From: Glandiceps talaboti
Lineage: Eukaryota; Hemichordata; Enteropneusta; Spengelidae
DNA: 64,000 bases
Reading direction: 5' to 3'
Assembly (NCBI RefSeq): GCF_964340395.1
Contig: NC_135560.1
Location: forward strand, 22,272,675 to 22,336,674
The notes under the pieces are model-generated. The model was not told where the DNA came from. It made no database searches and was given only the letters and a program-made list of their open reading frames with translations. Positions 10,033 to 22,800 of the stretch are shown one piece after another. The position numbers and the translations under genes were made by a program. Each line of letters begins with the position of its first letter. Position 1 is the first letter of the stretch.

Positions 10033-12209
10033 CTATCAAGAGATGCATATGAAAACAGGATAAATAAGACGACCAATTGTGTTTGAAAATGAAGACTACA
10101 AAAGTCAGTTACAATGTATAGATGATATGAACACTCTAATTTCACATCTTTCAGGTTTTCTATGACATTCGAGGAGTTTGTGATCCTTTCTCCAAGAAAA
10201 CTGACAAGCTTTCATTTGTCTCCACATTTTAAGTATCGTTGTCAAATATCATGAGAATTAAACTCTCTGTTACAAAATGTCTGTATTTCATAAAATCGTC
10301 TTGCTCTACTTGTTATTTACCAAATACTTACTAGTGTCTTAAGTTACGATGTACGGAGAATTGTCGATTAATATATAACCGATGCCACCTCTTGCAGCAG
10401 TATTGATAAGGAAATAGAATTGTCAGGTTGGCAGAACTTATTCATTTATTATTCACTATAAGAAGTTTTTATTGTAATTCACTTTGGGTTTCTTTTGACA
10501 GTTAACGTGTCTCTCTAAGATATTTATGAGTAAAATCTCAACAGCTTAATGCATACGATAAGCCGATTAATTTGCCGGTTCTGGTTTACGATATCTCAAG
10601 GAGCATACATGACAAGAACTGAATCATTCATAGCATAGGTATATGGATCAAAGATATAGCAAGTCTGTTATTTATTGATCTGAACTGCGAGAATCAAGTT
10701 TTGAAGGGTCAAAGATATTATAATGGTGACTATAAAAAGGACAAACGAATTCACTTCCCAAAACGTAAGTGTAACAGTTATAATACGCTTTCTCTATGCT
10801 TGTACGAGTATTCAATTTGGTACATTTCATTCAAGTGTTGCAATTTTGATTATAGTTCATCCCAAGAAGCACTTTAACATCATTGACATGTATGATTCGG
10901 TAAGTTGAGAATTTAATAAATGGCTAACACCATAGCATTTGTTACTCGAACAGCAGCATTTCTCAAAGGACTGTTATGGCGTAATTGCACGTAATAAATG
11001 AACGGCGACTGATATAATTTCTATAGTTATTAATGCAATTATATTAGAAATACTGCTGGTTGAGCGATGAATTCAAAAGTTAATGGTCTCTTTGTTAATC
11101 ATTCATCGCAATGATGTAGTCAAGTGAGAATGAATGTTGATACTGTAACATGTAACCCAGTTACATACGATCATTGGTGTAGCTTCACCACAATGACCAT
11201 CGACCCATTGTACTGAATTATTAATCAGGTTTATACCAGTAACAGGTATTAATATTAAAAATACCAATCATAGAAGGTGACATAAAATTCCCGAAGTAGT
11301 TAATGTATAATTTCTTCACCTACAAGACTATGTGTTTATAACAATAAGCTTATGTATGAGTTAGCTGTCATCATTTAAGGCGCTTAATGTCTAATCTCAT
11401 ATAATGAATACAGCTAATGAGAAGTATCATAATGGCATAGAAAAAATCAATTCCTTCAAAGTCGCACATCACTCAGTGAGATTGATACTGTATTACTTTA
11501 GATGCTCCATTCCATTCCATGGTCATTTTTGTATCCTTGTATTCATTGATTGTTTATTGTATATTTTGATATTAAATGATGGGAGTCGTTACCTTACGTG
11601 CGTTATTATCTAGCCTGGTAGTTTGAATTCAATAAATCGAATATTGATTTTTGATAACTTCACGTCATATACTTTGTTGATCCATCATCAAAATGTCCTA
11701 CGTTAATAATAATACATCTCAAGTATGTAACCTTTGGTTTGGTTGAGAAAATATTTTAGAATGTCAGAAATACTAATGTTAGATCAACGAGCTATTTGAT
11801 TAAGTTAGTCATAGAATTGCAATGGTGGATTCAAAATGGTTGTATCATTAATATTTCAGATATGCACGTAAACATGTATCATATCAATCATTACTATTTG
11901 AGATATGCATAGAAGTCCTTCCTTGCTTAAAGCTGCACTAGCTGTAACTGGCGTATTATTTCACTTCGACCAGACAACCAACAATATATTGACTGAAACT
12001 TAAATAGTAATAACTAGACATTGTACACGTTGATTTTTAGTCAATGTTATTCATAATTAGTAAGGAAACATGTTCAGATAGCTTCGGGTTGAAGTTTTTT
12101 GGGTTCGGACCCCAACATAATGTCGATTTGATTTATTTTACCATATTTAGTGTATAACTACACACATATGGTTACTAACAAATGATTCAATACTAGTTAG
12201 GGTGTATGA
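10033..12209. other. nAChR intron 1, 3' portion (gene sense)
   Basis: No exon-like segment of the nAChR pattern and no repeat was recognised here. The short plus-strand ORFs (10723-10908, 11404-11613) look like chance ORFs. Confidence 0.5.
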
Positions 12210-12704
12210 TATTATGTATTAAAGTCAATATTAGTATTCAATTTAACCAAGGCTAACTCTCTTATTCGTAATTTTTGGAATTGTTCATATTCTGTTAAAT
12301 GTATTTTATTTCAAGCTTATTGTTCGTCAATGTATTGTTCGCATATTTGGAGTGTTTATACCAGTAAGTGTTTTAATGATGTACGAGTTGCGTACAATAA
12401 TGCTTTTAGAATTTTACTTGGTATAAAGAGGCGTGTTAGTATTTCTAACATGTTTGTTCGTAGTTTCATTATGACTTTTGAAAGTAAGCAGCGTACTCTG
12501 AAATCCAAATTTTATTTTAGACTTAAAGAGAGTAATAATATTTTAATTGCTGCTTCGTTGTCAGATTTTGTCATTTTTAATAGTAAATTTTGGATTCTTT
12601 ATTGAATGTTTTTAAATGTGTACTGTAAATTAGTCTTTTTGTGTCTGTTTTTTATGTTGTTCGTGCAATTTATTTTGTTTGTGAGCTTGCTCTCGAAATA
12701 AAAC

Positions 12705-12737
<33 letters not shown>

Positions 12738-12738
12738 C
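12210..12738 (+). mobile_element. 5'-truncated LINE (non-LTR retrotransposon) 3' end
   Basis: An open frame from 12210 to the stop at 12603-12605 reads like the segment after the reverse transcriptase core in CR1/L2/RTE-type ORF2 proteins. ANSLIRNFWNCS is followed by CILFQAYCSSMYCSHIW, VRVAYNNAFRILLGIKRR and SNMFVRSFI. The VAYNNAFR.LLG motif and the preceding L.K.YC..LY...LW pattern are characteristic. The frame carries no upstream RT catalytic core, so the copy is 5'-truncated. A short 3' untranslated region ends CTCGAAATAAAACTATT and runs into an (ATT)n tail at 12706-12737. It sits in nAChR intron 1, antisense to that gene. An annotated start at 12330 would be only an internal Met. Confidence 0.78.
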
Positions 12739-12816
12739 TTTGTTCCAAACACAACTTGACAATTTTAGTTGAAGTGTGCAGTCGAAAATTTCAGGTCAAG
12801 TTGTGTTTGGAACAAA
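12739..12816. repeat. Perfect 22-base inverted repeat next to the LINE tail
   Basis: TTTGTTCCAAACACAACTTG plus AC at 12739-12760 is exactly reverse-complemented at 12795-12816, with a 34-base loop. It begins immediately after the (ATT)n tail. It may be a tiny fold-back element or part of an element into which the LINE inserted. Confidence 0.85.
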
Positions 12817-13167
12817 AGTTAAATTGAATACTATGGTTTACCAATACAGATGAATTTCCATTTGAAGTAAGTCAATATTTTCTAACAAAACAGTTTCAAT
12901 AAATGTTTTAGTTGCAACTGAAATATTCCTTATATGTAATGACTTACACATAATATTGTACACCGTGAACTGTATTGAATCACCTGTGGATAAATATACG
13001 TATCTTAAATGATCAGATGATTTTTGCATGGTACAGTCATCTCAATGCCCTTACCATGTACGGTGACGTGAATTGGAAATTGGAATTACTCCCAGAGGAA
13101 TAATTTCCGGTCCCTAGATGTAGAACAGAGTCGACTATCACATTTATCGTTAACTTCCATTTACTAC

Positions 13168-13243
13168 CATAGTTACTAAAGATCAAGACAGGAGATAAGG
13201 AAAAGAGAAGAAATAGAAGAACTACAGAACCATCACATGTCAT
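13168..13243 (-). CDS. nAChR exon 1: probable start codon and signal peptide
   Basis: ATG at 13243-13241 opens a short Met-Thr-Cys-Asp-Gly-Ser lead, then a hydrophobic run rich in Leu, Phe and Val to about residue 22, as expected of a secretory signal. Two GT sites can end the exon with one base of a split codon: exon end 13168 (GT at 13167-13166) or exon end 13177 (GT at 13176-13175). Both match the phase needed by exon 2, which starts GT CAC GTG. The first gives ...SNYG-HVTSSEQ, the second ...IFS-HVTSSEQ. The next exon is 3.1 kb away, so this assignment rests on phase, signal-peptide character and position. Another unseen first exon is possible. No TATA-like element or initiator is claimed. 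Confidence 0.6.
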
Positions 13244-13300
13244 TCTATTAATATACTATTCCTGACATATAAATTTAGCAATAATCAAACTGAGTAGAAA

Positions 13301-13580
13301 CCATTGGGGTTAATACTTCCCTAATATTTGGTACTAAAATAGTCACATCTTGACAGCCCTAAACTTTTCATTCATGTCGGAAAGAGGAACTCATTGTGAA
13401 ACCTACTTATGTGAGAGTCTTCTTTGAACTAGTCAACAAGCCATTGGGGTTAATACTTCCCTAATATTTGGTACTAAAATAGTCACATCTTGACAGCCCT
13501 AAACTTTTCATTCATGTCGGAAAGAGGAACTCATTGTGAAACCTACATATGTGAGAGTCTTCTTTGAACTAGTCAACAAT
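13301..13580. repeat. 140-base tandem duplication upstream of the nAChR start codon
   Basis: Copy 1 is 13301-13440 and copy 2 is 13441-13580. They begin CCATTGGGGTTAATACTTCC and differ at only about two positions (CTTATG versus CATATG, and the last base). The duplication starts 57 bases upstream of the proposed nAChR ATG, so in gene sense it occupies the proximal upstream or 5' untranslated region. Confidence 0.95.
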
Positions 13581-14026
13581 GAAAAGACAAGATGCTAAAC
13601 GATTATGCAATATAGCTTTAGATTCAAGTGAAAGGTAATGTTGCATGGCCTGGAAGATGTCAATCTCAGGTCACTCCTACTTGGAGTCTCGTCAAGAAGG
13701 CATTGTAGTAGGCAGTACGTGAAACAATGCTTTGAATATCATTGCATTAGTACATGCCCGCATAATGCATAGTTTATCAGAATTACGACATGTTAAAACC
13801 GCATACTCATGCTTTATTCCATCTAGTATATATGTACACACTTCCTTTGTTGTCGGGGCAATATCTGTATATAGGTACAAGATCTGTAGACGGCCAGATG
13901 TTTCCGTGTGTGTATACAGTGTTTACAGACAGTTAAAAGTCATTTAGGGTTATGTTCACCCCAATGATGAGTGTTCTATTCAGATGGAGATCTCAGTATA
14001 CAATACTGATGTAATTTGAACGCTTA

Positions 14027-14734
14027 CCAGTCATAACGTCCCCGGGTCAAAACGTCCCCGGGTCAAAACGTCCCCGGGTATGACCAAAACGTCCCCGGGT
14101 CAAAACGTCCCCGGGTCAGAACGTCCCCGGGTCAAAACGTCCTCGGGTATGACCAAAATTTAACCAAGAGACTTGACTGTGTAACAGTTTCCGTTCCTTC
14201 CCTAAAACACGGTCAAGTATCGATGCCCATATTCCGAACCATTTTCTGTTCGTGATTTACATGCTCATTTTCATAAAAATTGGAGGGCGTTCACCCACGT
14301 AGACATGAATATTTATACATATCCATTCATTGCCAAGTAATTTAGATTGTAAAAGTCTTGCGTGTCAATAGCAAATATATGTATATATTTGCTATTGACG
14401 CGCGCGTGTCAATAGACACTCCATTTTTTTTAATGAAATAGAAAATACGAAGAGTCCCTCTGCTTAGTCTGGAATCCCGAATGAACTCCATACATCTACG
14501 TAACGTCAGGATTCCACCTGAGGTGGGTACGCAGTCACATTACTGTATTGTGATGTAAGAAATAGTAAGAAATAAGGATATAATGTAACACACACACACA
14601 CACACTCACACACAAATAGTTTGGGTCGAGGAAAATGGAAAGACGGGGACGTTTTGACCTGGGGACGTTTTGACCCGGGGACGTTTTGACTTATGGAAAC
14701 CGGGGACGTTTTGACCCGGGGACGTTTTGACTGG
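14027..14734. mobile_element. Fold-back element with CCCGGG-bearing subterminal arrays
   Basis: The left end has about seven copies of a 16-base unit GTCAAAACGTCCCCGG (14030-14158). The right end has about five copies of its reverse complement (14644-14732). The outermost ends pair as a terminal inverted repeat of about 35 bases with one mismatch, starting CCAGTCA. The units are interrupted in places by GTATGACC or by TTATGGAAAC. The interior (14159-14643) is AT-rich and non-coding. It contains a perfect hairpin (14364-14399) and a CA run (14587-14614). The minus-strand ORF 14506-14790 is a by-product of the array. No clear target duplication is visible. This resembles fold-back/MITE structure; the family is not recognised. 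Confidence 0.75.
14364..14399. repeat. Perfect 16-base-arm hairpin inside the fold-back element
   Basis: GTCAATAGCAAATATA (14364-14379), loop TGTA, then the exact reverse complement (14384-14399). The arm's start, GTGTCAATAG, recurs just downstream at 14405-14414. Confidence 0.95.
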
Positions 14735-17700
14735 ATACCATTTGAACCATATGTATACTGGTTTTTTTTTGCCGACGTATCATTATACAATTCTACTAAC
14801 AGACCTTCGCTGCTTACTTATCATAAAATCAATACTAACATTTTGATAGAAATCATATAAAATCGCCAACTTGTTGCAATGTGTAGATTTCAGAAATAAT
14901 CAAATAGATTTGTTTCATGAACGTTACTGTGTGGCAAATGGTCCCAGTGTCGAATTTGTCAACTAAACATCAAAATTCTTCATGTAACCGTGAATATTTG
15001 GTACATTACTTTAATCGCCTCTGACGTGATAGAAGCATCTTAAACGTTGTCAGTCAAACTGCACATCTTCTTGAATACATATTACGATAAGGGATTGGAA
15101 AAGGAATTACCAGAAGATGCGCAGGAGAAATTGTTAATAATTTCTTTCTTACTACGATGACAGTCAGATGCCGTATATGTATTCTGAATAACTTTTGAAA
15201 TCCATTATGGATTTTGGATGTATTTGACAAAGCAAGGCGAACTTTTCAAAATATTTCCCTTTACAATGAATATTTTTGTTACAATTACTACGCGCCCAAC
15301 GACGGAAATATTTTAATCTACTATGTACTAAAATATATACAAAGCAGAAGGCTTACTACCAACAATATCGAGCAAATTCAGCCAATATCAATATCTCTTT
15401 GTTTATTTTAATAAACACGCCATACAATAAAAAGACAAACGCAAACAAAGGACATATGGCTCTATAGAAGCTTGCTTGTGTCTGTATCAACAAACGATTT
15501 TTCATTTGTCAGCCAACTAAAGCCCGCGTTTGTTTAATTTAGATCTATTAATACCACCCAAAATACACCGGGAAAGTAGTTGTTGAGAATAGTAATATAA
15601 CATGTAAAAGTAAAGAAGTGAGACAACGTGGCGAGAAGAAGGGCTGTACAACCGATGTTTGCATACAAAGTGCCCTGTTTAATCTATTACACTGGTGAGG
15701 AGACACATTTTATCCCAGTTATACAGCGAATTCGACGAGCTTTCGAGATTCTCATGCTAGTGGTCTGAGCTCAGATTGAGGTGATGAACTCAAGCAAACA
15801 TAGTCGTGTATAGTCCTCCCAACCTACATAATTATATCGCAATATGGCGTCCATCATGAAGGAATTAATGTAATAGCTGCAGTCTAAGGTGAAAACCGTA
15901 CACCTGATACTCTTGAAAAAGTGATGCTGTGTACAGCGAGCGTAACGACTAATTGCGAAGTAATTTGTTTTTGGCGCCATTTGCGTTAACGAGCAAAGAC
16001 TGCAAGTACAACATTGTCATTTCTAAATAATGTCATTACTTTCTAGTATAAATGTTGACTCTAAATTGATGAAACACGAACGTTTATTGATACTTACAAT
16101 AAGCAATTAAGAATTTGTGGGGTTTTCATTTATCGTTCAAACGTTCCGGACCATAGATATCACCTGATGATTTTGTATTCCACAAGTCAAATTGATTAGT
16201 GGCATGGTCTACATTGCGTTGCTACAATACACCACATAGAAATGTATATACATGTATTGATAATTGGTTAAACCGGGGAATTACGTCCAAACTAGCAACA
16301 TTCTGATCCAATAATAATAATGAAGTGCCGCAGACTAAACGTTAAAGATCGAAATTTGTATTCATTAATTCATGATTTTATTTGCATGTTGTAAATTCCC
16401 AATAATTTCATCTAATATCGTATCATGTCTATGTATTTACTGTATTAAGCAACCGTGTAAAGTGATGTGATATGAGACTGTGGCCTAAATACATTCAAAC
16501 ACACCTTTACACCCATGGGATAAGTCGTAATATCAAAACGTCTCGACTCTAAATCTTTGTAATCTACCGCGTCGATAGTCAATTAGAGTAAAATTTGCAT
16601 TTTATCCGTCGTGTCACGTACCAATTGTGACGTTTGATGACACATTTTCACCGGGGCATAAATCATGTAAATATAGAATAACATATATCCAAGAGTCTAC
16701 ATACACGAAAAACTGAATTATGAATTCAAAATGCATTATATTTATGTTATCAATTGTTGTCTCTATGTCTCTTGTTTTGTATGATTTTCCGTAGACACTG
16801 TCTATGGGTTTTTCAAAGGCTAAACATGCTGGGACTTGTGAATACAATTAAAACTAAATATGTTGTTTAGTTCCACGCTATGAATTCATAAATGTTTGAT
16901 AAGTTCCTTAATGTATACATGTCCCTGTTACCTCATCTCGTATGCCGCCGGTATGGGGGGGGGGGTTGTTAAGTTACGAAGTTGGTTGCAAGTGCCATAC
17001 AGATTACTTCATTAAGATTAATATAGAAGTTGGAATTCAAGAAAATCCACACAGATATGTCGGAATCTCAATAAAACGTGGCTCGACACGCCATTTTGGT
17101 ATCGTTACTTGTATTATACTCAAGAATAGCGGCACGAGACTTATAAGAAAAATCGATTTGGGTATTATATTTGGTCATTTAATAGTGAACATGTCACTAA
17201 GTATGTTAACGAATGAAATGTGAGACTGTGAACAAATAGTTACAAGCAACTCACTTAATGCGTACTACATTGTTTATAAATACATCAGCTTAGTTTCGAC
17301 GCCGTTTAAGATTTCATTTGGAATCTAACAATCTCATGTTCCTCATTTGGTATTCTATTCCCATATAAATACATATACATACACAAATAAATGTGTTCGT
17401 TCCAAGTATTCAACGTCTCGGATTGTTTCACGTTATTCTGCTCATGATAACAACGTAATCTTCACTATCATCATCTCTGAAGTCAGTCAATTTCTTTGCC
17501 ATCATTTGGGAAATAATGATATCACTATTGGGGTTACTGTTCTGGTTCATTGCCATGCACTGTCTAAGACCGTCAGTCAGCTTTACCTTACCAGTGCAGG
17601 GACTGAATGATGTTTGGAGAACACCGGTGATTACTGTTACATTTTTGTAAAGTCTAACCCATACTGATCGATACGTCGTCTTACATATTAAAGGAATACG

Positions 17701-18964
17701 TCATCTATATGCAATCAAATTCATCAATATTACTTAGGTGGTACCACGTGGATTCTGAACACGTTCGTTAAATCATTCTTAATTGTGTTCAAAATCGTCG
17801 CAAAACAAATATTTGCACCGGGAATAAAGAGCAAATGTAAACCGATATGATGGCATTTTTTTCAGTGATCGATTACGACTGTGCAGTTGCTTAAAATATT
17901 CCCGTTGGGCAAATTACAATGCAGAAAAAACTGTTCCCATATCAGATTTCTCTTTGATGACATTTGTTGCAGAAAGCCTGTTAACCATCGGGACGGGGTC
18001 AAGGCAACTCAATGAGGAAATCTCAATATCATTTAACAATTTAAGACTGGTGAGAAACTTTTACTCTAGCTGTAAACGTTGAACAGTATCGATGGAAAGA
18101 GCGACGGATCGATGTAGCTGTGTATAGAGTACCGCTGAACACCCGAGAAGTGTGTTGTATCACTCATAAAGGATTCCAAGTACTGCTGATCAACCTTTCG
18201 GCATTCCAAGGTTGGTTTATTTATCTTTTTGGTCATAATTATGAAAATGATTGCATGAAACAACGTGTGATATGATGAATGTTGCCAATATTGGAATACG
18301 CTGTGATCAAGTTCATTATACACTGACATCGTCCCAGCGTATGTCTGGTTCGATAGCATCATTTAAATACAATATAGAACAAAAATCACACGGGCACATT
18401 GAGACATTTTCAGCTATTCACATGATTGATGATCACTTTTCAATACTGCTAAAACCAGTTATTGGGTCGACAAAGGAATTCATACCAGCATTTCTCAAAT
18501 ACAACATTGCACTATAAACCAACGCCTGCAGTCAACGCGTATGGTAATAATAAAAAAATTGTTCAGATAAAATGGTCACTTTTCATAAAAGTTAAAATTG
18601 CTGACGTTTCGAAGTAACCCCTCTAAGAGCTAAATCTCCACACTACCGGAAGTGTAGGAAATATATGATATTACGTAATGGTGACACGATGGGGGGGGGG
18701 GGTATAGTTAACGTTAAAGCTGTATTGTATGTAATACCTTACGATCAGGAAAAGAAGCAATCTAGTCGATGTGTTACGCTAGTTAAGAAAAATATGTTAT
18801 GTGAAGAAAACACCAGCCCTATATCCTGCGTGATGAATAATGATATATATACAGCATACAAGTAACAATTTATAACTGCGCGACGTAAAATGGGTAAGGA
18901 AAGTTTAACACAGAAGACACCACCAATAACTATCTATACTGCACTAAGACTATATAACATATCC
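14735..18964. other. Gene-poor AT-rich stretch
   Basis: ORFs of 60-98 codons occur on both strands but none resembles a known family or has convincing coding character. G11 at 16955-16965 and a similar G run near 18690 are the only low-complexity tracts noted. Confidence 0.5.
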
Positions 18965-19300
18965 ATGAAGTTTCTGGTTGAAAGTGCTGGTATACTTCTC
19001 TTAAAATATATATATACCCTCGCAATTTTCAAATTCATATTACTTGTACTAGGCACTGCGTCTCTGTAGATTTTAATGATATTCTTGCCATGTTTATACA
19101 ATATACCATGCTGTGGTAAAACAAAAGATGTGTCAATCATCTCCTGACGTTTCTGGTTGTAAGTGCCAGCTTTAGCTCTCGTAAAATGTACACCCTAATA
19201 TTTTCTCAGAATTTAGATCTTGAACTTGCAAGTTGGCCGACATTTCTTCCTAAAGTTTTATGATATTCTTGCTTACGTTTATGCAGGACAACATTGACGA
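18965..19300. repeat. Diverged tandem duplication of about 175 bases
   Basis: GTTTCTGGTTG-AAGTGC, then CTCTTAAAATAT or CTCGTAAAATGT, then TTTTA-TGATATTCTTGC and TTTATACAA or TTTATGCAG occur in the same order twice. The copies start at about 18969 and about 19149. They are well diverged, so the duplication is old. Confidence 0.55.
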
Positions 19301-21986
19301 TTGTTTCTGTTCAAAAGTTGTCATTACTATCAATAATGTACAACGTCCCAGACAATATTATTTCATTTTGGATTTTGATTTGAGCTTTGAGAACTTAACA
19401 CATTGTCTTGTGTAACATCTATGGAGACCATTTGTTCATTCCGACAGCAGCAATTCCCTCCCATCTAATAATTTAGAAACAGATCACCGAATTTTTCACC
19501 GTCAAACCCTTATCAAGCAATCTGAATTTGGCATTTCAGGTCAAGCCTTTATAAAAAATTAATTACTAGAAGTAAACGATCTAATTACATCGAAAGAAAC
19601 CTAATATGGGATATAATACTAAAGAGTGAAACCTAGTTGTGTGCATCAACAACGAACGATCAAAAGACTGAGTACAACGACATACTCACCTAGGAGACAA
19701 AGGAAAATTCCAACGAATGAGTTCCTCGTACACATGTTACAAATAGTCAACAGCAGGAGTGCATATAATAAAAACCAGCCCTTTCTCTCAGATCACCGCT
19801 TCTGAAATAAACGCAACATATTATTATGATAGTTGTCGTGGAAAATGGCAAAAGACCTCTGAGGCTTGTGAAAATTTGTAAGATGGCAGCCTATCTACAT
19901 ACAGATTGCCTTTCAGACTCACTGTGTATCCAATACGATTTCCTTTGTGAGTCATAACCTGTTAAACTATTAAGACAAATCATTATCACCGGAATTAAAG
20001 ATTGTTCATCATTGTTAGAACAAACCACAAATAACGATTTATCTCATTTATAGTACAACCTATTATATGGAAAATGCCTATGCGGTTTCAGTATACTGCA
20101 AGTAGTGCAAATAACTAGGAGTAACTTGAGACTGGTATTGTTGAACACCTATCCTAGGAGTGGTTTTTAGATATATACATTTATACAACCCTAACTGAAG
20201 GAGGACAATCTAAAATATTATGATCTGTGATATTCAACAACTAGATATTATTTACAATAATAATAATGATGATAATAATAATAATAATAATATATTACTA
20301 GTTTAACGTTTTAATATAACAATTATTAACGTTACTATAATAAACGCTGGTATGCGTTAATGCATAATGGTTCGAGCTAAACCACACACGACGTAACTGA
20401 AGTACTTTTACAATCTAGTTGACGTCATGACAATGAAATTAAGATTAAAATGCCGTTCAACTAAGATCTATGTATGTGGCTATGGTGTCCCTGGATACAG
20501 CGATACTGAAAAAAAGGCAATCACATTGTGATGGATTTTACTCTTTTATTTAACTACGTGCACTTGGTTTGATGTTATTCATGGTATACACATATTGTCT
20601 CTAATTATGATGTTTTACTGAAATGCTTCACAAACCACTTGACATGGCGAATTCATATGTCGTTTTCGATAGACGGGGATTGACTATTGTTTTGAGAAAT
20701 GATTGATGCCTTTCATCTTCTTTTTTTTCAAAGGTATGAAATTGTACTGAAATTACTATCTCTCCGTAGGGACTAGTTCTTTTGTGAAAGCTCCAGCACT
20801 TAAGCGTATTAAAAATACCATTCTTTAGACTGTAGTCACAACTAAACAGATTAAATATCATCATAAATGAAAACTATTAAACATGCTATAACAGAAACAA
20901 AATTATTCTCTTCATTTTAATTACGTATTGATCTTTCATTGTCCTGCCTACATTTATAAAAAAAATAATTATACTAAATGTCCTTGGTATATAATGAGTT
21001 ATTATCTTAGTGATAAATGTATCTAGATTAGTTCAGTTGAAAGTTGAAAACAACAGAGTTAGCTTTGGGAAAGAAACTCCGTAGAATATATCTGCCTGTG
21101 AGTAGTATATTTCATTGTTAGGACTACATATCACAAAGATGGCGATAACGTCGCGTGATATATATCTCTTCTGTACCGCAGGAAGGCATTAGTCGATGCA
21201 TATCGTAATTGGATAGAGCTGTGATGTATAAAATAACCCTGATACGTAATTTCTGTTCTAAATTACATTGTAATTATACATTACCGTGTCTGCCATGTCG
21301 CATATACAATTTCTCGTAGCAATGCAATTTTATATCCGGAGTGATGTATAAATCATAACATAAGACCCGTTCTTCGATTTGCACGATAACTCTAGCGAAC
21401 ACTAAACTTAAATGTTTAGCCTTTATGATCATTCTCATGGCACAAACTATTTCCGCAATGATTATACCATATTCAATTTATACAAGTCATTATTTTGGAA
21501 ATTTATAATTATATCCTGTGAAGTGTTGATGTGCATTTTCGTTCATGACAAGTCAAAGAAATGATTATTTTCATAATTATATATGTCATATAAACATTTG
21601 CAAACAGAGAGGCATACCACATATTAAATCTTTAAAACTACAATGTCATACAGTGCACATTGTAAAAGTTTCTCAGCTCAACTAAAGATATTATTTTCAT
21701 CACAGAAAATAAGTTACTATACAGTTTTTGGGTTTGATCTTCTTGTCTAAGATTTGTGTCTATTTGTCTTTTCGTGCAACCATTTTCTCTGAGTCTCTCT
21801 GTGTCTTCCCTACTATTATATCTTACAAATATTAGCACCAACTTCCCATAGGTGGATTTATAAACTCAACATTCTACATTGAAACACTTTAATTGCAAAT
21901 GAAAGCTTCACTTGATAATTCCATATTACGTAAAAAGAAATAATTACACCCACAAATAATTAGGTACTACGTAAAAATTCACAAAG
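19301..21986. other. Gene-poor stretch
   Basis: It contains an AAT/GAT trinucleotide run at 20262-20291. The remaining sequence is AT-rich and unassigned. ORFs at 20628-20864 and 21638-21841 show no family pattern. Confidence 0.5.
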
Positions 21987-21987
21987 C

Positions 21988-22180
21988 CCAATATATAATT
22001 AGTGTAATACTTTCATACGATTTGGTGTCTCTCTTATCATTATATTGTATAACCAAGCATACAATAAACGGATGCAAATGTCAGAAGGACGTGACGTGAT
22101 TGTACACAATATAATTAGTGTAATACTTTCATCATTACGATTTGGATGCAAATGTCAGAAGGACATGACGTGATTATACA
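21988..22180. repeat. Local duplication with an internal deletion
   Basis: ATAATTAGTGTAATACTTTC...ACGATTTGG and GGATGCAAATGTCAGAAGGA occur twice. The first copy (about 21993-22102) has a segment of about 50 bases between the two blocks. The second (about 22109-22176) lacks it. Confidence 0.8.
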
Positions 22181-22405
22181 ATTATGCACTCAAGGAATAC
22201 GATGTGTGGAATGAAATCATCGCACACCCACCCTGGATTACTTTACACGACATCTGGGTTCACTGGGGTAAGAAGTAAACGTTTCTGATTCATATTAATA
22301 TCTCCTCATAAAAAATGCTTGAACGCCCTTAGTTTCCAACTAGGTTTCCATAGCATTGGACCCCGAGGTATGTAAGCGTGTGTAAATACGATGACTTGAG
22401 GTGGT

Positions 22406-22800
22406 TGTTCAATATGTAACCTGACCTGAACATCAGTGGTCACTAATAAAAGAAATAACAATGAACCCTGCATGCATACTTTCAATTTTCTTTCGGATAC
22501 TTAATGTCTCATCAAGAAGAAACCATACGTGCGTTGATTCGTTAAGAAGAAATGTAACGGTATGGTTGCTATAATCTTAGTAGCATCAAAAGGTTTTAGT
22601 AATTGCAATTTTGGTAACAGATGGATTGACATATGCACAAAATATTAAATCGTGGAAAGACAGAAATCGTTAATGTAACTCTGATAGATAACCTAAGAGA
22701 ACGATTTGGTTTTAATGGATTAAAACAGCTTGTAGCAAGGTTAGATTTCCTATTTCACATTTTAAAGTCACTATCATAACAACAGGGTGCTTGGTAAGAG
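22406..22800 (+). repeat. Dispersed repeat, copy A of a near-identical inverted pair
   Basis: About 395 bases, from TTGTTCAATATGTAACCTGA to GGGTGCTTGGTAAG, are repeated in reverse complement at 46610-47006. The identity looks about 95% by eye, with only scattered changes and a 3-base indel. No terminal inverted repeat, poly(A) tail or conserved ORF was seen. The class is unknown. Confidence 0.88.
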
